Assembly (NCBI RefSeq): GCF_024362805.1
Contig: NZ_CP093299.1
Location: 1,612,001-1,676,000 of the forward strand
DNA: 64,000 nt
DNA from: Salipaludibacillus sp. LMS25
GTDB lineage: Bacteria > Bacillota > Bacilli > Bacillales > Salisediminibacteriaceae
Reading direction: 5' to 3'
The position numbers and the translations under genes were made by a program. The stretch's first letter is position 1. Each line of letters opens with the position of its first letter. The notes under the pieces are model-generated. The model was not told the DNA's origin. It made no database searches and worked only from the letters and a program-made list of their open reading frames with translations. Below, piece by piece: positions 55,400-64,000 of this stretch.

Positions 55400-57106
55400 C
55401 TAATATAAAATGCCTCCCCGCGTATGTGTCTCAGCAAATACACTAGGGTCAGGATCAAAGTAATCTAATCGGTAGTGCTCATTAAATTCGCCATCAACGA
55501 CATAGCCGGCGCCCCAAGTAGGATCCATAGTCAGCCATTCGCCATCCACCTTCACTTCGACCCACGCATGCCGCAGACCTGCATCCCCCTCAATATAATT
55601 CGCTTCCATGCCAATCCCTCGTAATAAAGCAACCGTTAGAAAAGCGTAATCTTGACATACTCCTGTTCCCGTTTCTAACGTTTTGACGGCACTGTCCCCA
55701 ATATCGAACGTATCTCGCTCCATCTTGTCAACATCATAGCTCACATGTGTGGCCACAAACTCATAGACAGCTTCAGCTATTTCTCGTTCATCCTCAATAC
55801 CCTTTGCAATGGTAGTCGCTTTTTCGATAATGACCGGATTGTCTGACTCAATTCCCCTCGAAGGCAAGAGACTACGCTTATCTTCTATGTCACTGACCTC
55901 ATGGGAAACTTTCATAACACCACTATAATAAAACATAGATTGGTCTTGTTGATCACGTTCAGGGACATTTATAATCACGTCGTATGCCCCTTCGCCAAAA
56001 CGAAAGTAGATCTCTCCAGAAAAGCTGTAGTCCTCAACAGGTAGGACATAACCCGCTTCTAGCTCCTCTCCATCTTCCTCTTTTAACGTTGTTACAATAA
56101 CATGAGTAATGTCATCTGCCCCAGGAACCGTCTCATCAATCTCTCCGCTAATAGAGTAAGTTAATCCGCTATGAGCTAACTCAGTCGTCAGTGCCGGTTT
56201 GTCTATTGTCACCCCGCGTTCCACGTACTGATTAAAATGTGTCGTGTGAGTGTATGCCACATCAGCTTTATTAGTCACATAAAATGTAGCCGCATCATAA
56301 TAAAGCTCATCGTCCCCCATCGTCTGTACTTTAATTAAATGCATCCCCTCACCGAAGTAAAGTGGAATATCACCTGAAAATTCCCCGTCTTTAACAGGAA
56401 GCATAACACGCTCGTTTTGAGAGCCTTGCTCCACATGGACAAAAACCATGTCACCTGTATAGTCTGTCGGAACTGTTCCAGAGACGTAGACTGATCCCGC
56501 TTCCTCGCTTAAGCCCACTTCCGGAAAGGCTAACTCTACCTCTTGTTTCGTTCCAAATCGTGTATACTCTACTTCTCTAGCAATCTTATTATCCTTATTT
56601 ACGACGTTAAATGACGTGACTGCATAGTATGATTCGTTCTCACTTTCATCACGACTTGGCACATGAAGACGGACATTATATTCTCCTTTACCATGATGGA
56701 GTGTCACTTCATCGGAAAAATGCCCTTCTTCTAACGGTATAAATGAATAAAAAACATTCGGGATATTTTCTGCAAATTCATCTTCATAAGCAATTTGCAG
56801 ATAAATATGATCATCATTTAATTGATCTGCTTCTTCAATATATCCCTTTACTTCTAAAGTTGTATTCACTTCAGTTCCTTCTATTGCAGGGGCATCCAGG
56901 GAAAACCCAATTTCATGGGCATACTCCATCAGCCATATATCGCCTTCTTCATGCTGCTCCTGACGCTCTATTAAGTCGTCGTTAATCTCTAGTAGAATGT
57001 CATTATCATTGCTCCCATGTGTATCTACTGACTGAGAACAGCCAACTAACACGCCCCCTATGGCAACATTGAGAATAAGCATAAACAAAGAGCGTCCTGT
57101 CTGCAT
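55400..57106 (-). CDS. Transglutaminase-domain lipoprotein with repeated beta-sandwich domains
   Basis: The 568-residue lipoprotein has the lipobox VLVGC. Three similar beta-sandwich units follow (about 60-390), each with 'HY/FGEGxYxVxVxVPxRDE..Y.......V' spacing, for example HHGKGEYNVRLHVPSRDES and RFGEGAYDVIINVPERDQQ. The C-terminal transglutaminase-like domain carries a Cys-His-Asp triad: GVCQDYAF, RHAWVEV and LTMDPTWGAGY. It probably acts on proteins or peptides at the cell surface as a protease or cross-linker. It lies 45 bases downstream of the LysM gene, suggesting a cell-wall role. Confidence 0.8.
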   Translation of the reverse strand: MQTGRSLFMLILNVAIGGVLVGCSQSVDTHGSNDNDILLEINDDLIERQEQHEEGDIWLMEYAHEIGFSLDAPAIEGTEVNTTLEVKGYIEEADQLNDDHIYLQIAYEDEFAENIPNVFYSFIPLEEGHFSDEVTLHHGKGEYNVRLHVPSRDESENESYYAVTSFNVVNKDNKIAREVEYTRFGTKQEVELAFPEVGLSEEAGSVYVSGTVPTDYTGDMVFVHVEQGSQNERVMLPVKDGEFSGDIPLYFGEGMHLIKVQTMGDDELYYDAATFYVTNKADVAYTHTTHFNQYVERGVTIDKPALTTELAHSGLTYSISGEIDETVPGADDITHVIVTTLKEEDGEELEAGYVLPVEDYSFSGEIYFRFGEGAYDVIINVPERDQQDQSMFYYSGVMKVSHEVSDIEDKRSLLPSRGIESDNPVIIEKATTIAKGIEDEREIAEAVYEFVATHVSYDVDKMERDTFDIGDSAVKTLETGTGVCQDYAFLTVALLRGIGMEANYIEGDAGLRHAWVEVKVDGEWLTMDPTWGAGYVVDGEFNEHYRLDYFDPDPSVFAETHTRGGILY

Positions 57107-57151
57107 ATCATTTCACCCTCCTAGAAGGACCCGACTCCCATTTTTAAGCCA

Positions 57152-58360
57152 TTAGTTTTCTATTGATACAAGTGCAGGTCGACGCTTTTCTTGATAAATA
57201 ATTGTCACTTCTTGCCCAGCTATTTGTTCAAACATATCAGTCGTATTGAATGGTACTGTCAGAACTTTTGCTTCCCCATTCACTTTAAATTCTACTGACG
57301 CTTTATCAACAGCTCCTGTTACAATAGCAGTTGCCTTCACAAGATCTGAGCTTTCAATCACAATTTCCTGTCCAATGATAACATAGTCATTTTTCATACC
57401 ATTCAACGCCTTAATCTCATCGACTGTTAAATTTAATCGTTGAGCCACACTCCATAGTGTTTCTCCTGGTGCAATGGTATAGATCGCTTTCGTAACTTGT
57501 TCCGCTGGCTTTTCTACTTCATGAGTACCTGTTAATGTCAATTTTTGACCTACATAAATATTATGAGATGCCAAATAATTAAGCTTCTTTATCTCATCCA
57601 CTGTCATGCCATACTTTTTCGCTAGGCTGAATAACGTATCCCCGGATTGGACAATATGTACAGTCGTTTCCTTCGGTGGTTCCGGCTTTTCAGGAACCGT
57701 CGCTTCACTTTCTGTCTCTTCACTTTCTGGCACGAAAATAGTTTGCCCTACGTAAATTTTATCAGAGGATAATCCATTATTATTTTTGAGTTCATTGACA
57801 GTTGTACCATACTTTTTTGCAAGCGAAAACAACGTATCGCCTCGTTTAATCTTGTACTCTGTCACCCATGTAGTCGCCCCAGAGCTACTTTTCCCTGGTA
57901 CAATCAGCTTTTCCCCCTCATTAATGCGATCTGATTTAAGGCTATTAGCTAATTGTAAGTCCTCGACAGTTAAACCATAACGACGAGCAATGCTATATAA
58001 TGTATCCCCTTTTTTAATGTTAATGGCTTTCCCTCTAGTAACATGCTCCCCTGGTACCGTTAATAATGAACCTGCATAAATCATATCTGACGTAAGACCA
58101 TTTATATTTTTTAATTGCTCTATCGTCACTTGGTAGCGTTGTGCAAGACTGTATAGCGTATCCCCCTGTTGGACGTTATATGTCCGTTCAGTCGCTGTCA
58201 CTTCCGCCCCTTTTATACCACTTAACAACACGCCAGCCGCCATTGTGCCAGCAAGTACACGGCCATTCCTCTTAAACTTTTTCCTTTTCTTAGCTATTTC
58301 CCGTGCTGACGTAATCCGATCTTTCCTAGTCCGGCTAATAAGCTGCAAGTCCTGGTTCAT
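57152..58360 (-). CDS. Cell-wall-binding protein with five LysM domains
   Basis: After a basic N-terminus, the 402-residue protein has one hydrophobic export segment (about 35-52). Five LysM repeats follow, each near 'QQGDTLYSLAQRYQVT' and ending 'I.VGQ.L.VP': about 60-103, 113-156, 168-211, 232-275 and 290-333. A small C-terminal domain of about 60 residues carries no known catalytic motif. It should bind peptidoglycan. It is probably co-transcribed with the transglutaminase lipoprotein. Confidence 0.88.
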   Translation of the reverse strand: MNQDLQLISRTRKDRITSAREIAKKRKKFKRNGRVLAGTMAAGVLLSGIKGAEVTATERTYNVQQGDTLYSLAQRYQVTIEQLKNINGLTSDMIYAGSLLTVPGEHVTRGKAINIKKGDTLYSIARRYGLTVEDLQLANSLKSDRINEGEKLIVPGKSSSGATTWVTEYKIKRGDTLFSLAKKYGTTVNELKNNNGLSSDKIYVGQTIFVPESEETESEATVPEKPEPPKETTVHIVQSGDTLFSLAKKYGMTVDEIKKLNYLASHNIYVGQKLTLTGTHEVEKPAEQVTKAIYTIAPGETLWSVAQRLNLTVDEIKALNGMKNDYVIIGQEIVIESSDLVKATAIVTGAVDKASVEFKVNGEAKVLTVPFNTTDMFEQIAGQEVTIIYQEKRRPALVSIEN

Positions 58361-58719
58361 TAGTTTATCCTCCTATTTTATCATGAGTCACCTTTACCTA
58401 ATCCCTCTAATGGTATCGTTTCAGCGAGAAGTTAAAAAGATGAAAAAGGTAAAACAGGAGTGATGGACGGTAGTATTTCCAGTAATTTAAGCACAAATCC
58501 CTAGACACAAGAGTGTGCAAATCGTTAGTCTTATGTATAAAGTCATAGTCTATATCTCCATACTGTTTTCCCTTTTTAGCATACGTATAAACAAAATTAA
58601 ATAGTGTAAAATGCTATGTTTTCCAATAAAAGTTTGCAAATTTCAACAAAAAACGTCAACTAGTGTTCAATATATGATATAATTCATTCTGTATATAGAA
58701 TTGGAAAGGAGTTAACACA
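58361..58719. other. Divergent intergenic region
   Basis: About 360 bases between the LysM gene and the DUF4870 gene. It should hold promoters for both. TATAGA-like -10 boxes can be drawn, but none with a convincing -35. Confidence 0.4.
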
Positions 58720-59058
58720 ATGTCAGCACAACAGTGGAATTCTTCTACAGGCATTACTAATAATATCGGCGGTTTACTAGCTTATTCACTCACTTTCATA
58801 ACAGGTATTATTTTCATTATCATTGAAAAGGAAAATAAATTCATTCGCTTTCACGCTATGCAATCAATCATGACGTTCGTCCCGTTATATATTATCACGG
58901 CCTATGGCGGCTTAATACCTTATGCCGGACTTTTCATCAGTTTTTTCACAGGGATGTCTATGCTTGTTTTTTGGATCCTCGGAATGATTAAAGCCTATAA
59001 AGGGGACATTTACAAGTTTCCTATTGTGGGAAATATAGCTGCTAAACAGCTTGACTAG
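58720..59058 (+). CDS. DUF4870-family small membrane protein
   Basis: The 112-residue protein has three membrane segments and the family pattern: GLLAYSLTFITGIIFIIIE, the NKFIRFHAMQSIM motif and a C-terminal MIKAYKGDIYKFPIVGNIA. Function unknown for the family, sometimes linked to Tic20-like folds. GGAAAGGAG precedes the start by eight bases. It is monocistronic. Confidence 0.85.
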   Translation: MSAQQWNSSTGITNNIGGLLAYSLTFITGIIFIIIEKENKFIRFHAMQSIMTFVPLYIITAYGGLIPYAGLFISFFTGMSMLVFWILGMIKAYKGDIYKFPIVGNIAAKQLD

Positions 59059-59660
59059 GTAAACGATGAACAGGAAGCTTCTTTTTCTAAAAATTCGCCT
59101 ATGGACCGTTTTTCCCCTCGCCAAGACACCTACGAACGAGCCTTTCTATTCGCGCACTTTCGAAGGTGTTTTATCGTGTCTCAATTAGTCACACTGCTCA
59201 CTTCTTTCTATCCCTTTCCTAATTCAACAACCACACTTCTTTTACATAATTAAGTCATGAGATAAACTATACCCCAATCTCCTTATACTATTCTTTATCA
59301 TCACTTTCTTTTAAAACGACCTTTGACCTAGGACTTTTTAAATCATAATCTTATTTCCAGTAATAAACTCCTCCAATTAGGTAATAAGGCTATTAAAATA
59401 CTAATTATGGGGAAATAGGTAGCCCTATATATATTCATTCTCCCTATTTAACGAGGAAAGGCGGACGCTCCTATAAACCTTTAGTACCGTTTCGACATTA
59501 AAAGACACTGTTTCCTCTTCTCGTTTAATACCTTTTTAAAAAAGCCATGACTCTATGCCTCTTTTTTTAAAATCACTTGTTTTTTAAATGTAGATACTGT
59601 TTACTATCATTAACTAAGACTATTAGATCGGGATAAGTCACTGAGAAAGGAAGAAACATT
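59059..59660. other. 600-base spacer with no gene seen
   Basis: T- and C-rich sequence without a supported open frame. AGACACCT (near 59124) and AGGTGTTTTATCGTGTCT (near 59163) could form a weak hairpin after the DUF4870 gene, but this is not a convincing terminator. Confidence 0.45.
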
Positions 59661-60323
59661 TTGGTAAGACCTTCATTGTTTTTTATAATACTTATTTTTT
59701 TAACAAGTGTCATATCAGCCTGTCACCAACATACCCGTAGCGATGATATGACTCATAATAACGTCTTGGCATCAGAGCAGTCCGAGGAGCCTCTAGGTTC
59801 ATCAAGTCCTATTAGCCCTTGGCCAGAAGTCGGTGTGTCAGTCAGCTCAGAAGAAACGTTACTAGAGCAAGATTTAGCTACTTTCTTACAAGCCATCACC
59901 ATGGAAAATGGAGAAGATTACTTTTTTTATTTGAGTCAGTTAGAGAATGCTATTGATGTTCAGATGACCATCTCCCATCATTATAACCGTTACTTAACTT
60001 CAGCGTTTGAGGTCACAAATGATGTTAAACAATTAGAATTTAAAACACCTGAAATGAAATTTGTCAAGCATCATTACCTTCAAGGGGTCTCCCAGCACGT
60101 GAAAACAGTCGAGATGATAGAACCTCATATTAACGCCATTAACAGTGATACCCACCCACTCTCCATTATTTCTGAGTTCAATGGCGGGATCACGTTAGGT
60201 AATGAGGAAATAGCGCTGGCATTTATCCAAATTTTAAAAATCATTAAAAAAACGGATATGAATACAGAAATAGACCTAAGGCTATTAGAGGAACACGTCC
60301 AGCTTTATTATGAAGCTAGCTAG
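59661..60323 (+). CDS. Putative lipoprotein of unknown function
   Basis: The 220-residue protein starts with TTG behind AAAGGAAG. The signal peptide ends in a lipobox (SVISAC), followed by a Ser/Glu-rich linker (about 25-65) and an all-alpha region (about 70-215) with no motif I recognise. The product should be tethered outside the membrane. Neighbours give no clear hint. Confidence 0.7.
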   Translation: MVRPSLFFIILIFLTSVISACHQHTRSDDMTHNNVLASEQSEEPLGSSSPISPWPEVGVSVSSEETLLEQDLATFLQAITMENGEDYFFYLSQLENAIDVQMTISHHYNRYLTSAFEVTNDVKQLEFKTPEMKFVKHHYLQGVSQHVKTVEMIEPHINAINSDTHPLSIISEFNGGITLGNEEIALAFIQILKIIKKTDMNTEIDLRLLEEHVQLYYEAS

Positions 60324-60440
60324 CCGTTCCTTAGTAACAGGTTTATTGTCCTGAAAAACGCACCTGATCTTTTGTTGACTCATGTCTGTCTCTTAAAGTA
60401 CCTTCACAAACATGGGGCAACTTCTCATCTTTACTAAAAG

Positions 60441-60497
60441 CGAAAAAAATCCCCCCCTTTACACTACTAGTGTGTATCAGTTAGGCGATTTTTTTCG
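60441..60497. terminator. Possible bidirectional terminator between convergent genes
   Basis: CGAAAAAAATC (60441-60451) pairs perfectly with GATTTTTTTCG (60487-60497), with an inner CACTACTAGTG palindrome. Each arm supplies a T run for one strand. Confidence 0.55.
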
Positions 60498-60579
60498 TTA
60501 TTTGCCTATCACTTTACTGGGATGGCTCTCCTTTACACCGTTAAGCCCTCCTTAATCTTAAACATGTGACTGTTCCTAC

Positions 60580-61524
60580 CTACCCAGTCTTCCTTTTTAT
60601 CCTTTGTACTTGTAAAGGATTTACCGAACAGATACTTACGATTGCTCCAGCACCTGCTCCGGTCCAGAAAGTAATAAAACGAAAGAGGACAGCAAATGTC
60701 CCTGCTACTTCCAAGGGAATTCCTAAACCCGTCATACCTGTCACCATCGTCACCTCAAACGTGCCAATACCTCCCGGCGTAAGGGGAATTAGAGCGACTC
60801 CATACGAAATAACGACAATCGCTGTTATATCAAGAAGCGACAGATTAAAAGATAATGCGGCCGCCAAAATAGCCCCCTTTAACGGAAATAAAAGCCAAAT
60901 AACGATGGAGAGGCCTCCTTGTATTAACACCTTTTTAATTTCTATTCCTAGAGTTAATTCCTTTAGTACCGTTTCCTTTAATCGCTTTTTCAGTACGACT
61001 CTCCACAGCCATATTCCCGCCCCGGTTAAAACTGCCAAGCTCATGATCATAATGAAAATACTGTTAGCTACAGAAGTTGTTACATATGTAACATACTGCT
61101 TTAATTGCGTGAAAACCATATATAGAGCTAAGAAAAGCAATGGAAAAAAAGCTATGAAGCTAATGCTCTTTTGTATGGTAATAAGGACCATGGCTCTTGT
61201 AAAAGACACCCCATAATGCTTTTTGAAGTAGGCACCTTTAAAAGCTTCACTTCCCAATTTAGCTGAAGGCGTAATCCCCTCAATAAAAGCACATATAAAA
61301 AGTAGCTTAAGTAGCTCCTTAATTGTGATACGACAATGTGGTTTTAAGAGCAGCTTCCATTGAAACGCCATTAAATAAAAACTTAAAAATTGAAGAAACA
61401 CGAGAACTAGTAAACCAGGTACAGATACATGTCGAAGGGCTTCCCACCAATTACGCCACTCAAAAGAAGAAAACAGAAAGAGGCATATCCCAATGATAAA
61501 CACGATTATTAAAAGGCGTTTCAC
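60580..61524 (-). CDS. Flippase-like integral membrane protein (UPF0104 / YbhN, LPG-synthase TM-region type)
   Basis: The 314-residue protein has about eight membrane segments. It carries the UPF0104 motifs EGITPSAKLGSEAFKG and ALIPLTPGGIGTFE. Relatives include the membrane half of MprF, which flips lysyl-phosphatidylglycerol. No synthase domain is attached. Its ATG overlaps the stop of the preceding gene by four bases, and it is the last gene of the feoA-feoB operon. A link between iron uptake and lipid or small-molecule translocation is suggested by context only. Confidence 0.8.
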   Translation of the reverse strand: MKRLLIIVFIIGICLFLFSSFEWRNWWEALRHVSVPGLLVLVFLQFLSFYLMAFQWKLLLKPHCRITIKELLKLLFICAFIEGITPSAKLGSEAFKGAYFKKHYGVSFTRAMVLITIQKSISFIAFFPLLFLALYMVFTQLKQYVTYVTTSVANSIFIMIMSLAVLTGAGIWLWRVVLKKRLKETVLKELTLGIEIKKVLIQGGLSIVIWLLFPLKGAILAAALSFNLSLLDITAIVVISYGVALIPLTPGGIGTFEVTMVTGMTGLGIPLEVAGTFAVLFRFITFWTGAGAGAIVSICSVNPLQVQRIKRKTG

Positions 61525-62099
61525 GCTAAATACTCATTCTGCATTTGCTTCACAAAAAGGATTGATGCCGCAATCATTTTACCTGAATGGGTAACAGCCG
61601 CTGTGGCTTTCCCGTACTCATTTTCTTCCAGAACTGAATAGCATTGTTTCACGTGAGCTTTAGGTTTACGAATGATCAGTCTAGCTGTATTGGCCATAGA
61701 AGCATGCAGATAATCCTTTATCATATGTAGCGGTGTCACTTGCATAGCGAGATGAATCACTGAAAAATGTGTCGGACAGACATCTAAACCATTTTGATGT
61801 AAGACTGTTACACGATCCTCAAGATGCATAAGCTTTACAAACCTAGCTGCTTGAGCAATGACCGAAGGCTCTTTATCTATAACCGTCACCTGTGCACCTG
61901 TTTTGGCAGCAAATAAACATGCAGAGAATGGTGTTGCTCCTCCACCAATACATAATACACGATCATGTATGTTCATTTGACAAAGGGCAATTTCTTTCTC
62001 AACGACTGACTGATAATACAAACCAACAACATACGCACACGGGGGTATCGTACAACACGCTTGCTCACATAACTTCGTACAATACGTTATAAATGACAT
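61521..62099 (-). CDS. Nicotianamine-synthase-like / SAM-binding protein in the feo operon
   Basis: The 192-residue protein has a Cys-rich N-terminus (CTKLCEQACCTIPPC) and a Rossmann SAM-binding core: MNIHDRVLCIGGGATPFSAC, then TGAQVTVIDKEP, with the acidic SAM-ribose residue. This form, with 'GGG..P.SA' in place of the usual methyltransferase glycine loop, is closest to nicotianamine synthases and CntL-type metallophore enzymes. It is shorter than those. The ATG at 62099 follows the feoB stop by one base, with GGAGGTG inside feoB. A simple methyltransferase is the alternative. Confidence 0.5.
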   Translation of the reverse strand: MSFITYCTKLCEQACCTIPPCAYVVGLYYQSVVEKEIALCQMNIHDRVLCIGGGATPFSACLFAAKTGAQVTVIDKEPSVIAQAARFVKLMHLEDRVTVLHQNGLDVCPTHFSVIHLAMQVTPLHMIKDYLHASMANTARLIIRKPKAHVKQCYSVLEENEYGKATAAVTHSGKMIAASILFVKQMQNEYLA

Positions 62100-62100
62100 G

Positions 62101-63867
62101 TTAGTAGCCACCTCCTGCCAAAAAGTGTTGTGCCGCTGATATGAGAAAATGAATTATTCCTCCCACTAAAAACGCAAGTAAAATAGTAGCTCCTGAAATA
62201 GACACTGCCCATTTCAGCTTAAATTCTTTCACTAAAACAAAAAAGACACTCATGCAAGGGATATAGAGAAGAGCAACCACTGAGCCTACAAACATTTGCC
62301 CTAATGTTAAATCCATACCTAATAGCGGAAGAACGGCCAGCTCTCTCCTTACGACGCCAAGAATTAAGGCAACACTGGCTTCAGCAGGCAGTCCTAGCCA
62401 ATTCACAACGAGAGGTTCAATGAGAAAACTCACGTATGACAGGGCACCTGTTTCAATTGTTAATGCCGCAATTAATATACCGATGACCATGGGAATTTCT
62501 GCTTCAACCATGAAATGTTTCGTCCGCAACATGATTTTATTCCACATCGTATGCAAATTAGGCACAAGCAGATTAGGTACCTCGATCAAAACAGGATCTA
62601 GCGTGCCCTCCAGCGTTCGATTTAGAATGGAGCCGCTTATAAACATAATCATAAATGACAATAAAAATACAGCTAACAATAAAAGAAAAGAATGATCCCC
62701 TAATAGCGCAATAAATGCCCCTGTCTGAGCTATACAAGGAACAGCCAGGCTCACCAATGATGAGATAATAAGTCGTTCTTTTAAACTCGTTGCTGTTCGC
62801 GTACCTACAATAGCAGGTACGGCGCACCCATACCCCATTGATATAGGAATAATGCTATGTCCCTGTAGTCCAAATCGTCGAAGTAACCCATCAATTAAAA
62901 TACCTAAGCGTGGTAGATATCCGCAATCTTCTAAAAAAGAGAGGACGATATAAAATAAAAAAACATACGGTAAAATTAATGTAAAAGGCCATTCAACTCC
63001 TTTAATCAGGACACCAAATTCCCCCACTAAGACTGAATGGATGACAGAATCTTGACTAACTACTAACGACACGAGCCACTCTACGAATGGAATGTAATAA
63101 TGATTTAATAAAGGCAAAAAAATAACGCTTCTTACGACTTTCCCTATACCTACCACACACCCCATAGCCAGAAGAATAATCATAATTGCTAAAGGAATTC
63201 CTGTATGAGGCTGGATCGTCCACTTTTCCAACAAATCAAGCCTCGTTGGGCGATAATCACTAATTGTCTGGACATGACTTACAATGCTTTCAGGGGTTAA
63301 CGTTTGATCAACATCGCGATCAATGTCATCACCCTTACGTAACGTTCGATTAATTTCTGTCAGCAATCGGGCGAATCCGCTTCTTTTAACAGCTACAGTC
63401 GGTATAACTGGCGCTCCTAACAGACTTTCTAATACTGACACTTTTATGTGGATCCCCTTACGTTCGGCAACATCCATCATATTGAGCATAAAAATGACAG
63501 GTATTTGTCGTTGTTTTATCATTAAAGCTAATTGCAAATTACGCTCCAAGTTTGTAGCATCAAGGACACATAAAATGAGGTCTGCCCCCTCATCTAATAG
63601 TGTGACGGCTGCCTGTTCTGCTTCAGATATGGCCGTTAAGGAATAAATACCTGGCACATCGACAAGGGTGGCAGATTCTTTAACATGGACAAGATTCCCC
63701 TCCATAGCTGTGACCGTCGTCCCAGAATAATTAGCTGTCATGGCTCTCTTTTTTGTCAAAGTGGAAAAAATAACACTTTTCCCCACGTTTGGATTGCCCA
63801 TTAACAACACTCTATTCCGAGAAGATGAGTGTTTACTTACTTGATGACGATCAGAATGACAGTTCAC
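62101..63867 (-). CDS. feoB: Ferrous iron transporter FeoB
   Basis: The GTP-driven Fe(II) importer has an N-terminal G domain: GNPNVGKS (G1), SGTTVT (G2), DVPGIYSL (G3) and NMMDVAE (G4). The membrane part contains the conserved VPAIVGTRTATSLKERL and ILGVVRRELAVLPLLG regions with two Gate motifs. I place the start at GTG 63867, where GGTGG lies six bases upstream. This overlaps the end of feoA by 17 bases and gives 588 residues, slightly shorter than usual. The longer frame would run through feoA. Confidence 0.93.
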   Translation of the reverse strand: MNCHSDRHQVSKHSSSRNRVLLMGNPNVGKSVIFSTLTKKRAMTANYSGTTVTAMEGNLVHVKESATLVDVPGIYSLTAISEAEQAAVTLLDEGADLILCVLDATNLERNLQLALMIKQRQIPVIFMLNMMDVAERKGIHIKVSVLESLLGAPVIPTVAVKRSGFARLLTEINRTLRKGDDIDRDVDQTLTPESIVSHVQTISDYRPTRLDLLEKWTIQPHTGIPLAIMIILLAMGCVVGIGKVVRSVIFLPLLNHYYIPFVEWLVSLVVSQDSVIHSVLVGEFGVLIKGVEWPFTLILPYVFLFYIVLSFLEDCGYLPRLGILIDGLLRRFGLQGHSIIPISMGYGCAVPAIVGTRTATSLKERLIISSLVSLAVPCIAQTGAFIALLGDHSFLLLLAVFLLSFMIMFISGSILNRTLEGTLDPVLIEVPNLLVPNLHTMWNKIMLRTKHFMVEAEIPMVIGILIAALTIETGALSYVSFLIEPLVVNWLGLPAEASVALILGVVRRELAVLPLLGMDLTLGQMFVGSVVALLYIPCMSVFFVLVKEFKLKWAVSISGATILLAFLVGGIIHFLISAAQHFLAGGGY

Positions 63868-64000
63868 GTTGCTCCACCTCTTCCACGATGATTTGCGAGG
63901 CCACGTGATAATCGATCGCAATCTCCCTTTTACCAGTCAGTTTAATGACCACGGGTCCCTTCCAGCGATTTTTAACGACGACAGTCAGCTTTGTCCCTAT
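63851..64000 (-). CDS. feoA: FeoA-type SH3-like protein, C-terminal part (5' end outside window)
   Basis: The last 49 codons on the minus strand read KLTVVVKNRWKGPVVIKLTG followed by KREIAIDYHVASQIIVEEV. This is the end of the small SH3-like FeoA protein, which assists FeoB. The family ends in the same 'G...AI....A..I.V' pattern. It overlaps feoB by 17 bases. Confidence 0.8.
   Translation of the reverse strand: MGTKLTVVVKNRWKGPVVIKLTGKREIAIDYHVASQIIVEEVEQRELSF

Overview
The window is chromosomal DNA of a low-to-moderate GC, Gram-positive, spore-former-type Bacillaceae. The gene set is Bacillus subtilis-like (QueF, a YidC2 with an upstream arrest-peptide gene, hom-thrC-thrB, aspartokinase III, MetA, YkhA-type thioesterase) with strong Shine-Dalgarno sites (AGGAGG). 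Acidic secreted proteins, a GltS-type symporter and a BCCT transporter relic suggest a haloalkaliphilic relative (Salipaludibacillus/Evansella/Alkalihalobacillus type); that genus-level guess is inference only.

Layout. 1-4 kb: tail of a chemotaxis receptor, a PUA-type rRNA methyltransferase, queF, and yidC2 preceded by a mifM-like arrest-peptide gene whose end overlaps a hairpin hiding the yidC2 ribosome-binding site. 4-21 kb: a putative c-di-GMP/phosphorelay-controlled exopolysaccharide region. It has a large secreted TIM-barrel glycosidase-like protein, a hybrid histidine kinase, a CheY-like regulator, and a three-gene cassette (Hpt-REC-GGDEF-REC protein, HEAT-repeat membrane protein, family-2 glycosyltransferase) present twice in tandem. 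The upstream copy of the GGDEF protein has lost its Hpt histidine and its first receiver aspartate. A decayed toxin/M50-protease locus lies at 7.8-8.7 kb. 21-26 kb: a Gfo/Idh/MocA oxidoreductase with a glycosidase-tail relic, then the threonine operon hom-thrC-thrB behind a clear sigma-A promoter.

26.6-34.6 kb: an AT-rich accessory island ending at tRNA-Arg(CCT). It holds IS3 and IS110 fragments, an MFS transporter, two adjacent U32-like proteins, a HAD phosphatase, the tail of a polymorphic toxin with its Imm50-type immunity gene, and a truncated group II intron. 34.7-48 kb: FAD oxidoreductase, Cof-type HAD phosphatase, metA (acetyl-type by its Glu111), a glutamate symporter, aspartokinase III, and a five-gene oligopeptide ABC importer split into a divergent binding protein and a permease/ATPase operon. 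48-64 kb: a BCCT transporter pseudogene, azoreductase, membrane diguanylate cyclase, CHY zinc-finger protein, acyl-CoA thioesterase, modAB without modC, a transglutaminase-domain lipoprotein, a five-LysM protein, small membrane and lipoproteins, and an iron operon feoA(partial)-feoB followed by a nicotianamine-synthase-like protein and a flippase-like membrane protein.

A modular family of structured intergenic repeats (about 45-165 bp, at least 11 copies) is scattered through the window. Every copy I found is in the same orientation, whatever the direction of the neighbouring genes.
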